From: Cyanobacteria bacterium UBA11153
Lineage (GTDB): Bacteria; Cyanobacteriota; Cyanobacteriia; Cyanobacteriales; Coleofasciculaceae
Length of the DNA stretch: 6,202 nucleotides
NCBI GenBank assembly: GCA_003511885.1
Contig: DOIX01000122.1
Span: forward strand, 1-6,202
Direction: 5' to 3'
The notes below the pieces were generated by a model. The model was not told the origin of the DNA. It did not search any database and saw only the letters and a program-made list of their open reading frames with translations. Of the stretch, positions 1 to 5,041 are shown piece after piece. How positions within the stretch are numbered: position 1 is the stretch's first letter; each line of letters begins with the position of its first letter. The position numbers and the translations under genes are program-made.

Positions 1-46
1 AAGACTTATTCAGCAAACCCTAGGTATATCTCGGAGAATTACCGCC

Positions 47-358
47 ATGGTTACCCAACTCCCATCTCTACCCAAACCAGAAATCATCTACCCCGACAGC
101 GACGGTGAACCGATGTCAGATAATACCCAACAATTTGAACTAATTGTCTGGATTAAAGAAAATTTAGAGCTATTGTTTGCCAATAACAATAGTGTTTTTG
201 TTGCTGGTGACTTATTGTGGTATCCAGATGAAGCCAGAGTCCAAGAAGCTGAAGCCAGAGTACAGGAAGCGGAGGTCATGTTAGCAGAAGAAAAACAGCG
301 ATCGCAACTTTTAGCAGCTAAATTAAGAGAAATGGGAATCGAGCCGAACCAATTGTGA
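47..358 (+). CDS. Internally deleted Uma2-family (DUF820) protein
   Basis: This 103-residue protein starts at ATG 47 behind a GGAG Shine-Dalgarno at 33-36. Residues 1-60 match my recollection of the N-terminus of the abundant cyanobacterial Uma2 family, including PEIIYPDSDGEPMSDNT and FVAGDLLWYP. Residues 61-103 match the usual family end, an Ala/Glu/Gln coiled coil (EARVQEAE repeated) closing with [12 protein letters not shown]. Full-length members are roughly 200 residues or more and carry a PD-(D/E)xK-like nuclease core between these parts. Here that core is missing: there is no APDV-type strand, no EILSP motif and no YWIVD-type segment. The join keeps the frame, so the gene is open but should lack nuclease activity. 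Its TGA stop overlaps the GTG start of the pseudouridine synthase (GTGA), so it may survive as a translated leader. It may also simply be a relic. Family assignment is by recalled motifs; the deletion is inferred from the missing core. Confidence 0.72.
   Translation: MVTQLPSLPKPEIIYPDSDGEPMSDNTQQFELIVWIKENLELLFANNNSVFVAGDLLWYPDEARVQEAEARVQEAEVMLAEEKQRSQLLAAKLREMGIEPNQL
230..271 (+). repeat. Two-copy 21-bp tandem repeat in coiled-coil coding region
   Basis: Positions 230-250 and 251-271 are direct copies differing at three bases. They encode the seven-residue unit EARVQEA twice. In-frame heptad duplication is a common way for the Uma2 C-terminal coiled coil to change length. It also makes the sequence prone to recombination, and it lies right beside the junction where the nuclease core is missing. 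Confidence 0.8.
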
Positions 359-1410
359 CCAACATTAACCTAAAAGTTGAAATCAAAGGACAACGCCTAG
401 ATATCTATCTAGCAGAACAATTAGCTGATATCTCCCGTTCCCGAATTCAAAAACTAATTGAACAAAGCAATGTCCAGATTAATGATAAAGTCTGCACCTG
501 CAAAAAAACCATCCTCCAAACAGGCGATCGCATTTTCCTCACCATTCCCGCAGCAAAACCCCTAGACATACAACCGGAAACCATTCCCCTGGAGATCCTT
601 TATGAAGATGACGATATTCTGATCGTTAATAAACCAGCAGGTTTAGTCGTCCATCCCGCACCCGGACATGAAAATGGCACCCTAGTTAATGCCATTCTCG
701 CCCATTGTCCCAACTTAACAGGAATTGGCGGAGTCCAGCGTCCCGGAATTGTCCATCGTTTAGATAAAGATACCAGTGGCGCGATCGCGATCGCTAAAAC
801 TGACTATGCCCACCAACATCTCCAAGCCCAACTCAAAGCCAAAACTGCCCGTCGGGAATACCTCGGTATTGTCCACGGTAACCCATCCACAACCAGCGGC
901 ACAATTAACCAACCCATTGGCAGACATCCCATCCACCGAAAAAAAATGGCAGTCGTACCTGTCGAAAAAGGGGGACGAATAGCAGTAACTCACTGGCAAA
1001 TAGTAGAAAGATTGGGCAACTATACCCTCATCCACTTTCAGCTAGAAACTGGAAGAACTCACCAAATTCGCGTTCACTCGGCTTATATCGGACATCCCAT
1101 CGTCGGGGATCCAGTTTATAGTTCATCATCTCATATCGGTGTCAACCTTCCAGGTCAAGCCCTCCACGCATGGCGACTCCGGTTGCAGCATCCTCATCCA
1201 CAAGTTAGTAGTAAGGGCTTGAGCGCTGAAGGTACTGAAGTACCTACTACTAACCTAGATAGCCCTATTCATCCCAACGCAATTGCCCGTCATCTCCCTC
1301 CCAACTTGGGAGAAGAGACGACGGGCAACAAATCTGAAGAATGGATTGAGGTAGTAGCCCCTCTCCCTCCAGCTTTTAGTAAACTCCTAACCGTACTTAG
1401 GCGAAATTAA
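355..1410 (+). CDS. RluA/RluD-family 23S rRNA pseudouridine synthase
   Basis: The enzyme isomerises specific uridines of large-subunit rRNA to pseudouridine in the cytoplasm; RluD-type members act on helix 69. Residues ~13-65 form an S4 RNA-binding domain ([21 protein letters not shown]). The catalytic domain follows, with the signature HRLDKDTSG at 134-142 (predicted nucleophile Asp137), [11 protein letters not shown] at 91-101 and the RNA-contacting [11 protein letters not shown] at 231-241. I chose GTG 355 because it overlaps the preceding stop (GTGA), the S4 domain begins at once and no ATG lies nearby. No Shine-Dalgarno is visible, so translation is probably coupled to the upstream gene. 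The C-terminus is odd: the conserved end ([12 protein letters not shown]...LLTVLRR, 328-351) is separated from RLRLQHP by ~44 extra residues encoded largely by two palindromic repeats. The frame stays open, so the enzyme is probably functional. The exact subfamily (RluC or RluD) is uncertain. Confidence 0.93.
   Translation: MTNINLKVEIKGQRLDIYLAEQLADISRSRIQKLIEQSNVQINDKVCTCKKTILQTGDRIFLTIPAAKPLDIQPETIPLEILYEDDDILIVNKPAGLVVHPAPGHENGTLVNAILAHCPNLTGIGGVQRPGIVHRLDKDTSGAIAIAKTDYAHQHLQAQLKAKTARREYLGIVHGNPSTTSGTINQPIGRHPIHRKKMAVVPVEKGGRIAVTHWQIVERLGNYTLIHFQLETGRTHQIRVHSAYIGHPIVGDPVYSSSSHIGVNLPGQALHAWRLRLQHPHPQVSSKGLSAEGTEVPTTNLDSPIHPNAIARHLPPNLGEETTGNKSEEWIEVVAPLPPAFSKLLTVLRRN
781..794 (+). repeat. 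Two overlapping HIP1 octamers (GCGATCGC)
   Basis: GCGATCGC occurs at 781-788 and again at 787-794, sharing two bases. Single copies occur at 298, 524, 3352 and 4598. HIP1 is a highly over-represented palindrome of many cyanobacterial genomes and is the main compositional clue to the host. No copy lies inside cpcG. Confidence 0.9.
1204..1254. repeat. 51-bp palindromic repeat inserted in frame in the synthase gene
   Basis: The ends are a perfect 10-bp inverted repeat: GTTAGTAGTA at 1204-1213 and TACTACTAAC at 1245-1254. An inner perfect hairpin, GGTACT-ga-AGTACC, adjoins the right arm. The unit resembles the small GTAGTAAGG...CCTTACTAC palindromes I associate with spacers of filamentous cyanobacteria. 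It is exactly 17 codons long and encodes residues 284-300 of the pseudouridine synthase, so it lengthens the protein without breaking it. The arms and position are read directly; origin as an inserted spacer repeat is inferred. Confidence 0.75.
1283..1328. repeat. 46-bp imperfect palindrome in the synthase 3' end
   Basis: The outer arms TTGCCCGTC (1283-1291) and GACGGGCAA (1320-1328) are perfectly complementary, as are the inner arms CTCCCAA (1298-1304) and TTGGGAG (1306-1312) around a single C. TCTC/GAGA pairing joins them. The palindrome encodes residues ~310-325 in the same non-conserved part of the synthase as the previous repeat. It lies ~80 bases past the cpcG stop, so in a read-through cpcG transcript it would fold as a stable stem. 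There is no T-run, so it is not a classical intrinsic terminator. Confidence 0.7.
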
Positions 1411-2159
1411 CGCCGACGAGGGACAAGTGCTTGGTAATCCAGGTTTGCGGCTGATACGCGAGGAACCGGATTTCCTTGGGGAGAAATTGCCACAGCCATA
1501 TTGAGGAAGAGACTGGGATCTCCAGCTTTTGCTTGCTTGTCTTGGGGAACAAAGGTACGAACTTCGTTTTGCCAGATGATTTGGGGGAAGCCCAGAATCC
1601 CACGATGATAAGCATCGTAGCGGGGAGATTTAATATTGAAGGGTATATCACCTTTACTGCGGCTGTGCAGTACGCGACGGCGTTGATAGGGAACAGTGTC
1701 AAAGCCAAAAGCGCTCAGATACTCTTCGCTATTGAGAAGTGCATCGACAAAGCCTTTAGTACCCTTAGTAGCGACTACGATTGACCAAGCGATTTTTTCT
1801 TGTTCGCCATGAACATCGCGTCCCAAAACCCGCTGTACACAATGCTCGACAAAGCGATAGTTGCTGTTTTTGTCGTAGAAGCTGTTTTTGTAGGTTTTGG
1901 AGAGAAGCAATCCGCGAATGAAATCCCGCACAGTGATTTGTCCGTTACGCAGTTGGGATTCGAGGAATGGTTCCCGATCCCACTTGAAGGCATGGAAGAA
2001 AATCTGACGGTATGCCGCTTCGATCAGTACACCCATGTCTCCGGAAGAGAGAACATTCTCAGTTGTGAAAATTTTTGGTTGTTCCTCGCCCGGTACTTCA
2101 TAATCTGCTACCCGATAATTTTGACTAATCGGGGCATAGCTTTTCAAAGGAATGGCCAC
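1407..2159 (-). CDS. cpcG: Phycobilisome rod-core linker polypeptide CpcG
   Basis: CpcG attaches phycocyanin rods to the allophycocyanin core of the phycobilisome on the cytoplasmic face of the thylakoid. The 250-residue length is normal for the family. The PBS-linker domain covers roughly residues 40-160, with the strongly conserved [19 protein letters not shown] (55-73), [12 protein letters not shown] and [15 protein letters not shown] segments. A basic, non-hydrophobic tail follows ([26 protein letters not shown]) and the protein ends in RRR. There is no C-terminal transmembrane helix, so this is the core-binding CpcG1 type rather than the membrane-anchored CpcL/CpcG2 type. The start is GTG 2159, giving the family N-terminus MAIPL, with GGAG eight bases upstream. 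The gene stands apart from any cpc operon here and ends in a 4-bp tail-to-tail overlap with the synthase gene. It contains no HIP1 site. Confidence 0.96.
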   Translation of the reverse strand: MAIPLKSYAPISQNYRVADYEVPGEEQPKIFTTENVLSSGDMGVLIEAAYRQIFFHAFKWDREPFLESQLRNGQITVRDFIRGLLLSKTYKNSFYDKNSNYRFVEHCVQRVLGRDVHGEQEKIAWSIVVATKGTKGFVDALLNSEEYLSAFGFDTVPYQRRRVLHSRSKGDIPFNIKSPRYDAYHRGILGFPQIIWQNEVRTFVPQDKQAKAGDPSLFLNMAVAISPQGNPVPRVSAANLDYQALVPRRR

Positions 2160-2167
2160 GTTTAAAT

Positions 2168-2171
2168 CTCC
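2168..2171 (-). promoter_or_regulatory. Ribosome binding site supporting the cpcG GTG start
   Basis: Reading the minus strand, GGAG is followed by eight bases and then GTG GCC ATT CCT. This spacing supports GTG 2159 as the true start despite the weak codon, and it agrees with the conserved MAIPL beginning of CpcG proteins. Confidence 0.75.
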
Positions 2172-2208
2172 GTAATCTTAGAAAATCTTACAAACCTTAA
2201 TTTTTAAC

Positions 2209-2214
2209 TATATA
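2209..2214 (-). promoter_or_regulatory. Possible -10 box for cpcG
   Basis: TATATA lies on the minus strand in an AT-rich stretch ~50 bases upstream of the cpcG start, giving a leader of about 40 bases. No good -35 hexamer is seen at 16-18 bp, so the assignment is weak. Confidence 0.28.
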
Positions 2215-2253
2215 ACAGATCTTGCACCGTCCTCTAAAAAATTCCCAAAGGAA

Positions 2254-2280
2254 GGATGGGGAGGATGGGGGGGATGGGGG
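2254..2280 (+). repeat. Three-copy GGATGGGG(A/G) tandem repeat, quadruplex-prone
   Basis: Three adjacent 9-mers, GGATGGGGA, GGATGGGGG and GGATGGGGG, fill the interval. G-runs at 2258-2261, 2267-2273 and 2276-2280 can supply four G3 tracts with short loops, so the plus strand could form a G-quadruplex. It lies ~95 bp upstream of the cpcG start. Similar G-rich spacer repeats are, from memory, common in filamentous cyanobacteria. Confidence 0.75.
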
Positions 2281-2320
2281 TATCTCTATGTCTGTCAGGA
2301 ATTACCCAAAGCCTCTATCT

Positions 2321-2355
2321 GTAGGGTGCGTTATGGGAAGCTAAGGCACCATTCA
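2321..2355. repeat. Degenerate GTAGGGTGCGTTA hairpin repeat
   Basis: GGTGCGTTA (2325-2333) pairs with TAAGGCACC (2342-2350) at eight of nine positions. The sequence looks like a worn copy of the widespread cyanobacterial GTAGGGTGCGTTA...TAACGCACCATT spacer repeat. Its right end, ACCATTCA, is where the neighbouring MITE begins, so this repeat was probably the insertion target. Confidence 0.6.
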
Positions 2356-2478
2356 CATGACTTACGCAAAACCCCCAGCGAGCAAGATGCTCGCACTACA
2401 TATATAAGATACTTAACTCTTATGCCACTATTGGTAGTGTGAGAGGATCGCTCACGCTCAGAAAATGCGTAAGTCCTG
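2356..2478. mobile_element. 123-bp MITE with CAGGACTTACGCA ends
   Basis: The terminal inverted repeats are CATGACTTACGCA (2356-2368) and, on the other strand, CAGGACTTACGCA (2466-2478), matching at 12 of 13 bases. The element is flanked by the direct repeat ATTCA at 2351-2355 and 2479-2483, which fits a 5-bp target-site duplication. It has no coding capacity. Inside, 2377-2399 (AGCGAGCAAGATGCTCGCAC then TAC) and 2434-2458 are diverged inverted copies of one motif, so the interior is also palindromic. The CAGGACTTACGCA end is one I recall from many cyanobacterial MITEs. Which transposase family moves it is not decided here. Confidence 0.78.
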
Positions 2479-2513
2479 ATTCATATCGGTGACAACTCAT
2501 GAATAGAGGCTTG

Positions 2514-2535
2514 AACCCTTGATTCATCAAGGGTT
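2514..2535. repeat. 9-bp-stem hairpin
   Basis: AACCCTTGA and TCAAGGGTT form a perfect stem around the loop TTCA. G-U pairs could extend it slightly in RNA. There is no T-tract on either side long enough to call a terminator, though on the minus strand it lies downstream of the kinase gene. Confidence 0.55.
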
Positions 2536-2554
2536 TGATTTCCATTAACTAATT

Positions 2555-2568
2555 GTCAACTGTCAACT
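2555..2568 (+). repeat. Short tandem heptamer GTCAACT
   Basis: Two adjacent GTCAACT copies follow AATT. This resembles the short tandemly repeated heptamers (STRR) of filamentous cyanobacteria, here reduced to a minimum. Two copies could also occur by chance. Confidence 0.4.
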
Positions 2569-2796
2569 GCTGTAGATGTCGTCTGTGACAGGATGTAAGG
2601 AGTTCATTTGTTCGCTTGATTTTCTCATTAACTATGTTTTAAGTTTTATTACAGTTAAATGGCGAATTTGTAACATTAATTTACCTTAGTCGGACAGGAA
2701 TCTGGCTTGGGGGATGAGTGATGGGAGAGATAGGAAGTGGGATAGCGGATATAAGAAGGATGATTTGGGCATAGAGTTTAATTGGGTAGCCGCTAA

Positions 2797-3945
2797 TCAA
2801 AAGTTAGGGGAAATTTGGAAATCATTAATAATACTACGAATTGTTTTTTCCTGAGATTCAATACTCTCAGTTAGCTTAAATTGCACAAGTGCCCTGACCA
2901 AATTATGTTCTGGATACTTTACCTTAAAATAGATATTCCCTGCTAAATAGTCGGTAAAGAATCTTAAGCCTAATTCAAAAGCAATTAGCCTAATGGCATC
3001 ATATATATAGATATAGTCATTTTCCGTCAGAAATGCTTTGGCTACAGAGAGATATCCTTGGAGAATTCCTTGACATAAATCTGGCTCGAAGCGTATCTTT
3101 TCCCATTCTTGAGTTTCTTCACCAACTGGATTACAACCGGATCGCAAGCAGTCGCCAATATCGTAATGTACTAAACCGGGTTTCACTGTGTCGAGGTCAA
3201 TGATGCTGATAGCCTGGTTAGTTGTTATATCGAATAAAACATTGTTGATTTTAGGATCGCCGTGCATGAGGCGAAGGGGTAATTTTCCTTCAGCTTTGGC
3301 GGTTTCCAGGATATGAGAGAGTGGGGCGCGATGGCACTGAGTGCCCGAAGAGCGATCGCAAATAAAGTCTAAACAATATTTTACTTCCGTAGATTGGGGT
3401 GGATTTGTCTTTCCCAGAACTTTATGATATTGTTCCAGGTAAAGTGGGGTAATGTGGAATCCTGGTAAAGTATCGGCAAGTTTTGCTGGAGATAAATCGC
3501 TGATGAGGTTATGGAATGTACCTAAACTATAGCCGATTTCTTTGGCTTGTTCGGTATCTTTTATGATGTCAAAAGATTGGGAATTTGCAATAAAACTAAT
3601 TCCCCGCCAAAAGGAGCCATTGCTATCTTGATAATAGTTGCGATTGTCATGAGTTACAAGTACTGCGAGTACTTTCCAATGGCGATTGAGATTGGTATTT
3701 TGTAAGCGATGAGAAATATGTTGAGTCACGGTAGATATATTTTCCATGACTAGTTGGGGTTGACGAAATACCTGGGTGTTAATCTTTTGCAGGATAAAGT
3801 GCCTTTCCTGTGGGGAATCTAATGTGACTAGAAAGGTGTCATTAATATTGCCACTGCCAAAGGGTTGAATCCTGCTAATCCTATCCTCTGAGGTAAATTG
3901 TTGGGCAATTGCGATCGGATTTTCTCTGTTAGTATTTCCTGTCAT
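2797..3945 (-). CDS. APH-fold phosphotransferase, NahK-like sugar kinase
   Basis: The protein has the aminoglycoside-phosphotransferase/choline-kinase fold and probably phosphorylates a small molecule. Numbered from the upstream TTG 3984, motifs are: a glycine-rich nucleotide loop FGSGNINDTFLV (42-53), the strand FILQKIN (63-69) with the likely ATP-binding lysine, the catalytic loop HGDPKINNVLFD (241-252), the metal-binding IDLD (262-265) and YDIGDCLRSGCNP (274-286). The tail, with ELGLRFFTDYLAGNIYFK (337-354), HNLVRA and QFKLTES, resembles what I recall of N-acetylhexosamine 1-kinase (NahK-like) proteins more than antibiotic kinases. A sugar 1-phosphate product is therefore the best guess. 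I prefer ATG 3945 (382 residues) because homology begins just after it. TTG 3984 would give 395 residues. Neither has a clear Shine-Dalgarno. No sugar-pathway gene is adjacent, so the substrate is unknown. Confidence 0.85.
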   Translation of the reverse strand: MTGNTNRENPIAIAQQFTSEDRISRIQPFGSGNINDTFLVTLDSPQERHFILQKINTQVFRQPQLVMENISTVTQHISHRLQNTNLNRHWKVLAVLVTHDNRNYYQDSNGSFWRGISFIANSQSFDIIKDTEQAKEIGYSLGTFHNLISDLSPAKLADTLPGFHITPLYLEQYHKVLGKTNPPQSTEVKYCLDFICDRSSGTQCHRAPLSHILETAKAEGKLPLRLMHGDPKINNVLFDITTNQAISIIDLDTVKPGLVHYDIGDCLRSGCNPVGEETQEWEKIRFEPDLCQGILQGYLSVAKAFLTENDYIYIYDAIRLIAFELGLRFFTDYLAGNIYFKVKYPEHNLVRALVQFKLTESIESQEKTIRSIINDFQISPNF

Positions 3946-4039
3946 GTGGGTTGGGGCTAATAAACGGTCTATTTTAGGCAGCAAGCCCTAATTAAGTTTA
4001 CCCCATCAAGGTGGGAAGCGCTGTAACCCTGACGGAGAC

Positions 4040-4067
4040 ATAATTCACATTTTGCCCTTTTTGTCAA
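4040..4067 (-). promoter_or_regulatory. Candidate sigma70-type promoter for the kinase gene
   Basis: On the minus strand a perfect TTGACA (4062-4067) is followed after 16 bp by AATTAT (4040-4045), which matches the -10 consensus at four of six positions. Transcription would start near 4033, leaving a leader of about 90 bases to ATG 3945. The -35 is strong, the -10 mediocre. Confidence 0.45.
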
Positions 4068-4400
4068 ATTACACTTCTATTTCTTCACACAACTTCATTA
4101 CTTAGTGAGTAGTTTTGGGCTTTTTTAACACAAGTACATGTCGATCTAGATGTTTTTTTACCACGACAAAATAAAATTTGGGCGATTTTTCAACGATATT
4201 TCAAGGGTTTCTGGCAACGATGACCAAAAAATGGCAAGATAAGCCCCACTATTAAATTATAACACAGCCCTCAAATAACGCAAAATCGTTCTCAAAAGTG
4301 TAGTAAAATAGCTCGATCTAAGTTTGTTAAGTTTTGTGAGATTGAAATATTAAAACCAAGATAGATAATAGCGAAGGATATCTTATATAAAAGAGTCGAT

Positions 4401-4457
4401 GGGGGACTAGCTAGGGAATGGAAGTAGGGACTGGGGACTAGGGGCTGGGGACTAGGG
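4401..4457 (+). repeat. G-rich tandem repeat (CTGGGGACTAGGG), quadruplex-prone
   Basis: Seven runs of three or more G occur in 57 bases. The clearest period is 14 bp: CTGGGGACTAGGGG (4431-4444) followed by CTGGGGACTAGGGT (4445-4458). Related GGGGACTAG units lie to the left. From 4427 on, several G3-4 runs separated by 2-4 bases meet the usual quadruplex pattern. Confidence 0.75.
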
Positions 4458-4491
4458 TTTGAGGAATTGAAAATGTGCTAACACAGAAAAC

Positions 4492-4525
4492 TGCGATAGC
4501 TGGCGCTCCGGCGAAGCCGATCGCA
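4492..4525. repeat. HIP1-like palindromic repeat
   Basis: TGCGAT (4492-4497) and ATCGCA (4520-4525) are complementary ends, with an inner GGC...GCC pairing around CTCCGGCGAA. It resembles the TGCGATAGC...GATCGCA spacer repeats I know from filamentous cyanobacteria. Confidence 0.5.
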
Positions 4526-4529
4526 ATAT

Positions 4530-4706
4530 AGCAGGAAAGGGACTTGGTTAGGTAGAGTTTCTCACCGTTACACTGGAAGTATTGATTTTTCGTTATAGCG
4601 ATCGCAAAAAAACCTAACTTTTACAGGCTTGTGGGAAGGCGTACAAGTTATCAGTTCAACGGAGTTACCACCCGCAATCGAATCTGTGGCAAAATTTGTC
4701 CGATGA
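4530..4706 (+). pseudogene. Possible decayed gene fragment, unidentified
   Basis: One plus-strand frame reads protein-like residues (GTWLGRVSHRYTGSIDFSL), then an amber stop at 4596-4598, then continues in the same frame with LTFTGLWEGVQVISSTELPP and AIESVAKFVR before TGA at 4704-4706. There is no start codon with a ribosome binding site and I do not recognise a family. The balanced amino-acid mix is the only support. A chance open stretch is quite possible. Confidence 0.22.
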
Positions 4707-4739
4707 ATTAGGGAAAGGAATCGGTTAAGTTACCATAGA

Positions 4740-4841
4740 TAAGCTGCTACACATTTAATTTGTATATCCCCAAACCTGCAAACCCACACCCCACAACCCT
4801 TTCGACAAATTTAATATCCAATTAAGATGCGCCGCAGCTTA
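4740..4841. repeat. 102-bp element with TAAGCTGC inverted ends
   Basis: The left end TAAGCTGCTACACATTTAAT (from 4740) and the reverse complement of the right end, TAAGCTGCGGCGCATCTTAA (ending at 4841), share an exact first eight bases and about 17 of the first 23. The interior is C-rich and has no coding frame. This looks like a diverged non-autonomous MITE. I see no clear target duplication. Confidence 0.5.
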
Positions 4842-4846
4842 ACTCA

Positions 4847-4979
4847 AGTTGCTAGTGATAAGATGAAGCGTTTTCGATCCCCCTTAATCCCCTTTAGGAA
4901 GAAGGACTTTTCTTGAAAGTTCAGCCCTTTTGAAGAGGGGTTAGGGGGATCTAATCGACAAGATTTGTAACTAGCCACT
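4847..4979. repeat. 133-bp palindromic element with GATCCCCCTTAA core arms
   Basis: The outer arms AGTTGCTAGT (4847-4856) and ACTAGCCACT (4970-4979) match as an inverted repeat at nine of ten bases. The inner arms GATCCCCCTTAATCCCCT (from 4876) and AGGGGTTAGGGGGATC (ending 4951) form a near-perfect long stem. The GATCCCCC...GGGGGATC core is a spacer palindrome I recall as very common in cyanobacteria. It starts five bases after the previous element and ends 62 bp before the fusion gene. Confidence 0.65.
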
Positions 4980-5041
4980 TACGTTAGATATGGATAAAAT
5001 AAGATAAATACATAGACCGATAATGACATATATCTATTTAC

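Larger units (their letters stand above)
2160..2796. other. 637-bp gene-free spacer between cpcG and the kinase gene
   Basis: The left ~70 bp hold the cpcG leader and possible promoter. Then come a G-rich tandem repeat (2254-2280), a decayed hairpin repeat (2321-2350), a MITE (2356-2478), a 9-bp-stem hairpin (2514-2535) and a heptamer repeat (2555-2568). From about 2570 to 2796 I see no gene, no strong hairpin and no recognisable repeat. The kinase transcript must end in this right-hand part, but I find no convincing terminator there. Confidence 0.7.
3946..5041. other. About 1.1 kb without an intact gene between kinase and methyltransferase-HIT genes
   Basis: The kinase and fusion genes diverge from this spacer. 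Positions 3946-4395 are AT-rich; beyond the candidate kinase promoter I see nothing I can name. Then follow a G-rich tandem repeat (4401-4457), a HIP1-like palindrome (4492-4525), a possible decayed gene fragment (4530-4706) and two adjoining palindromic elements (4740-4979). Only ~60 bp remain for the fusion gene's promoter, and I find neither a clear hexamer pair nor a Shine-Dalgarno there. Confidence 0.65.

Noticed and set aside
760..1035. Open frames on the minus and alternate plus strand inside the pseudouridine synthase gene
   Set aside because: They are shadows of a gene whose own frame carries all RluA-family catalytic motifs.
1131..1146. TCATATCGGTG(T/A)CAAC shared between the synthase gene and the spacer at 2481-2496
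   Set aside because: It is a 15-of-16 match between unrelated contexts, with no inverted ends or extension on either side. Most likely coincidence.
1397..1993. Alternate frames of about 70-100 residues opposite or within cpcG
   Set aside because: The cpcG frame is unmistakable across the whole interval, and these frames have no ribosome binding site or recognisable motif.
1800..2165. 121-residue plus-strand open frame opposite the cpcG 5' end
   Set aside because: It is antisense to a highly conserved coding region, shows no domain, and its length is explained by constraint on the other strand.
2377..2458. CRISPR-like or tRNA-like structure suggested by repeated stems
   Set aside because: The two stems are inverted copies inside a MITE with clear ends and target duplication. 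There is no spacer periodicity and no tRNA consensus.
4150..4242. 30-residue plus-strand frame beginning MFFYHDKIKFG
   Set aside because: There is no Shine-Dalgarno and no recognisable motif, and it lies in AT-rich spacer. It is indistinguishable from chance.
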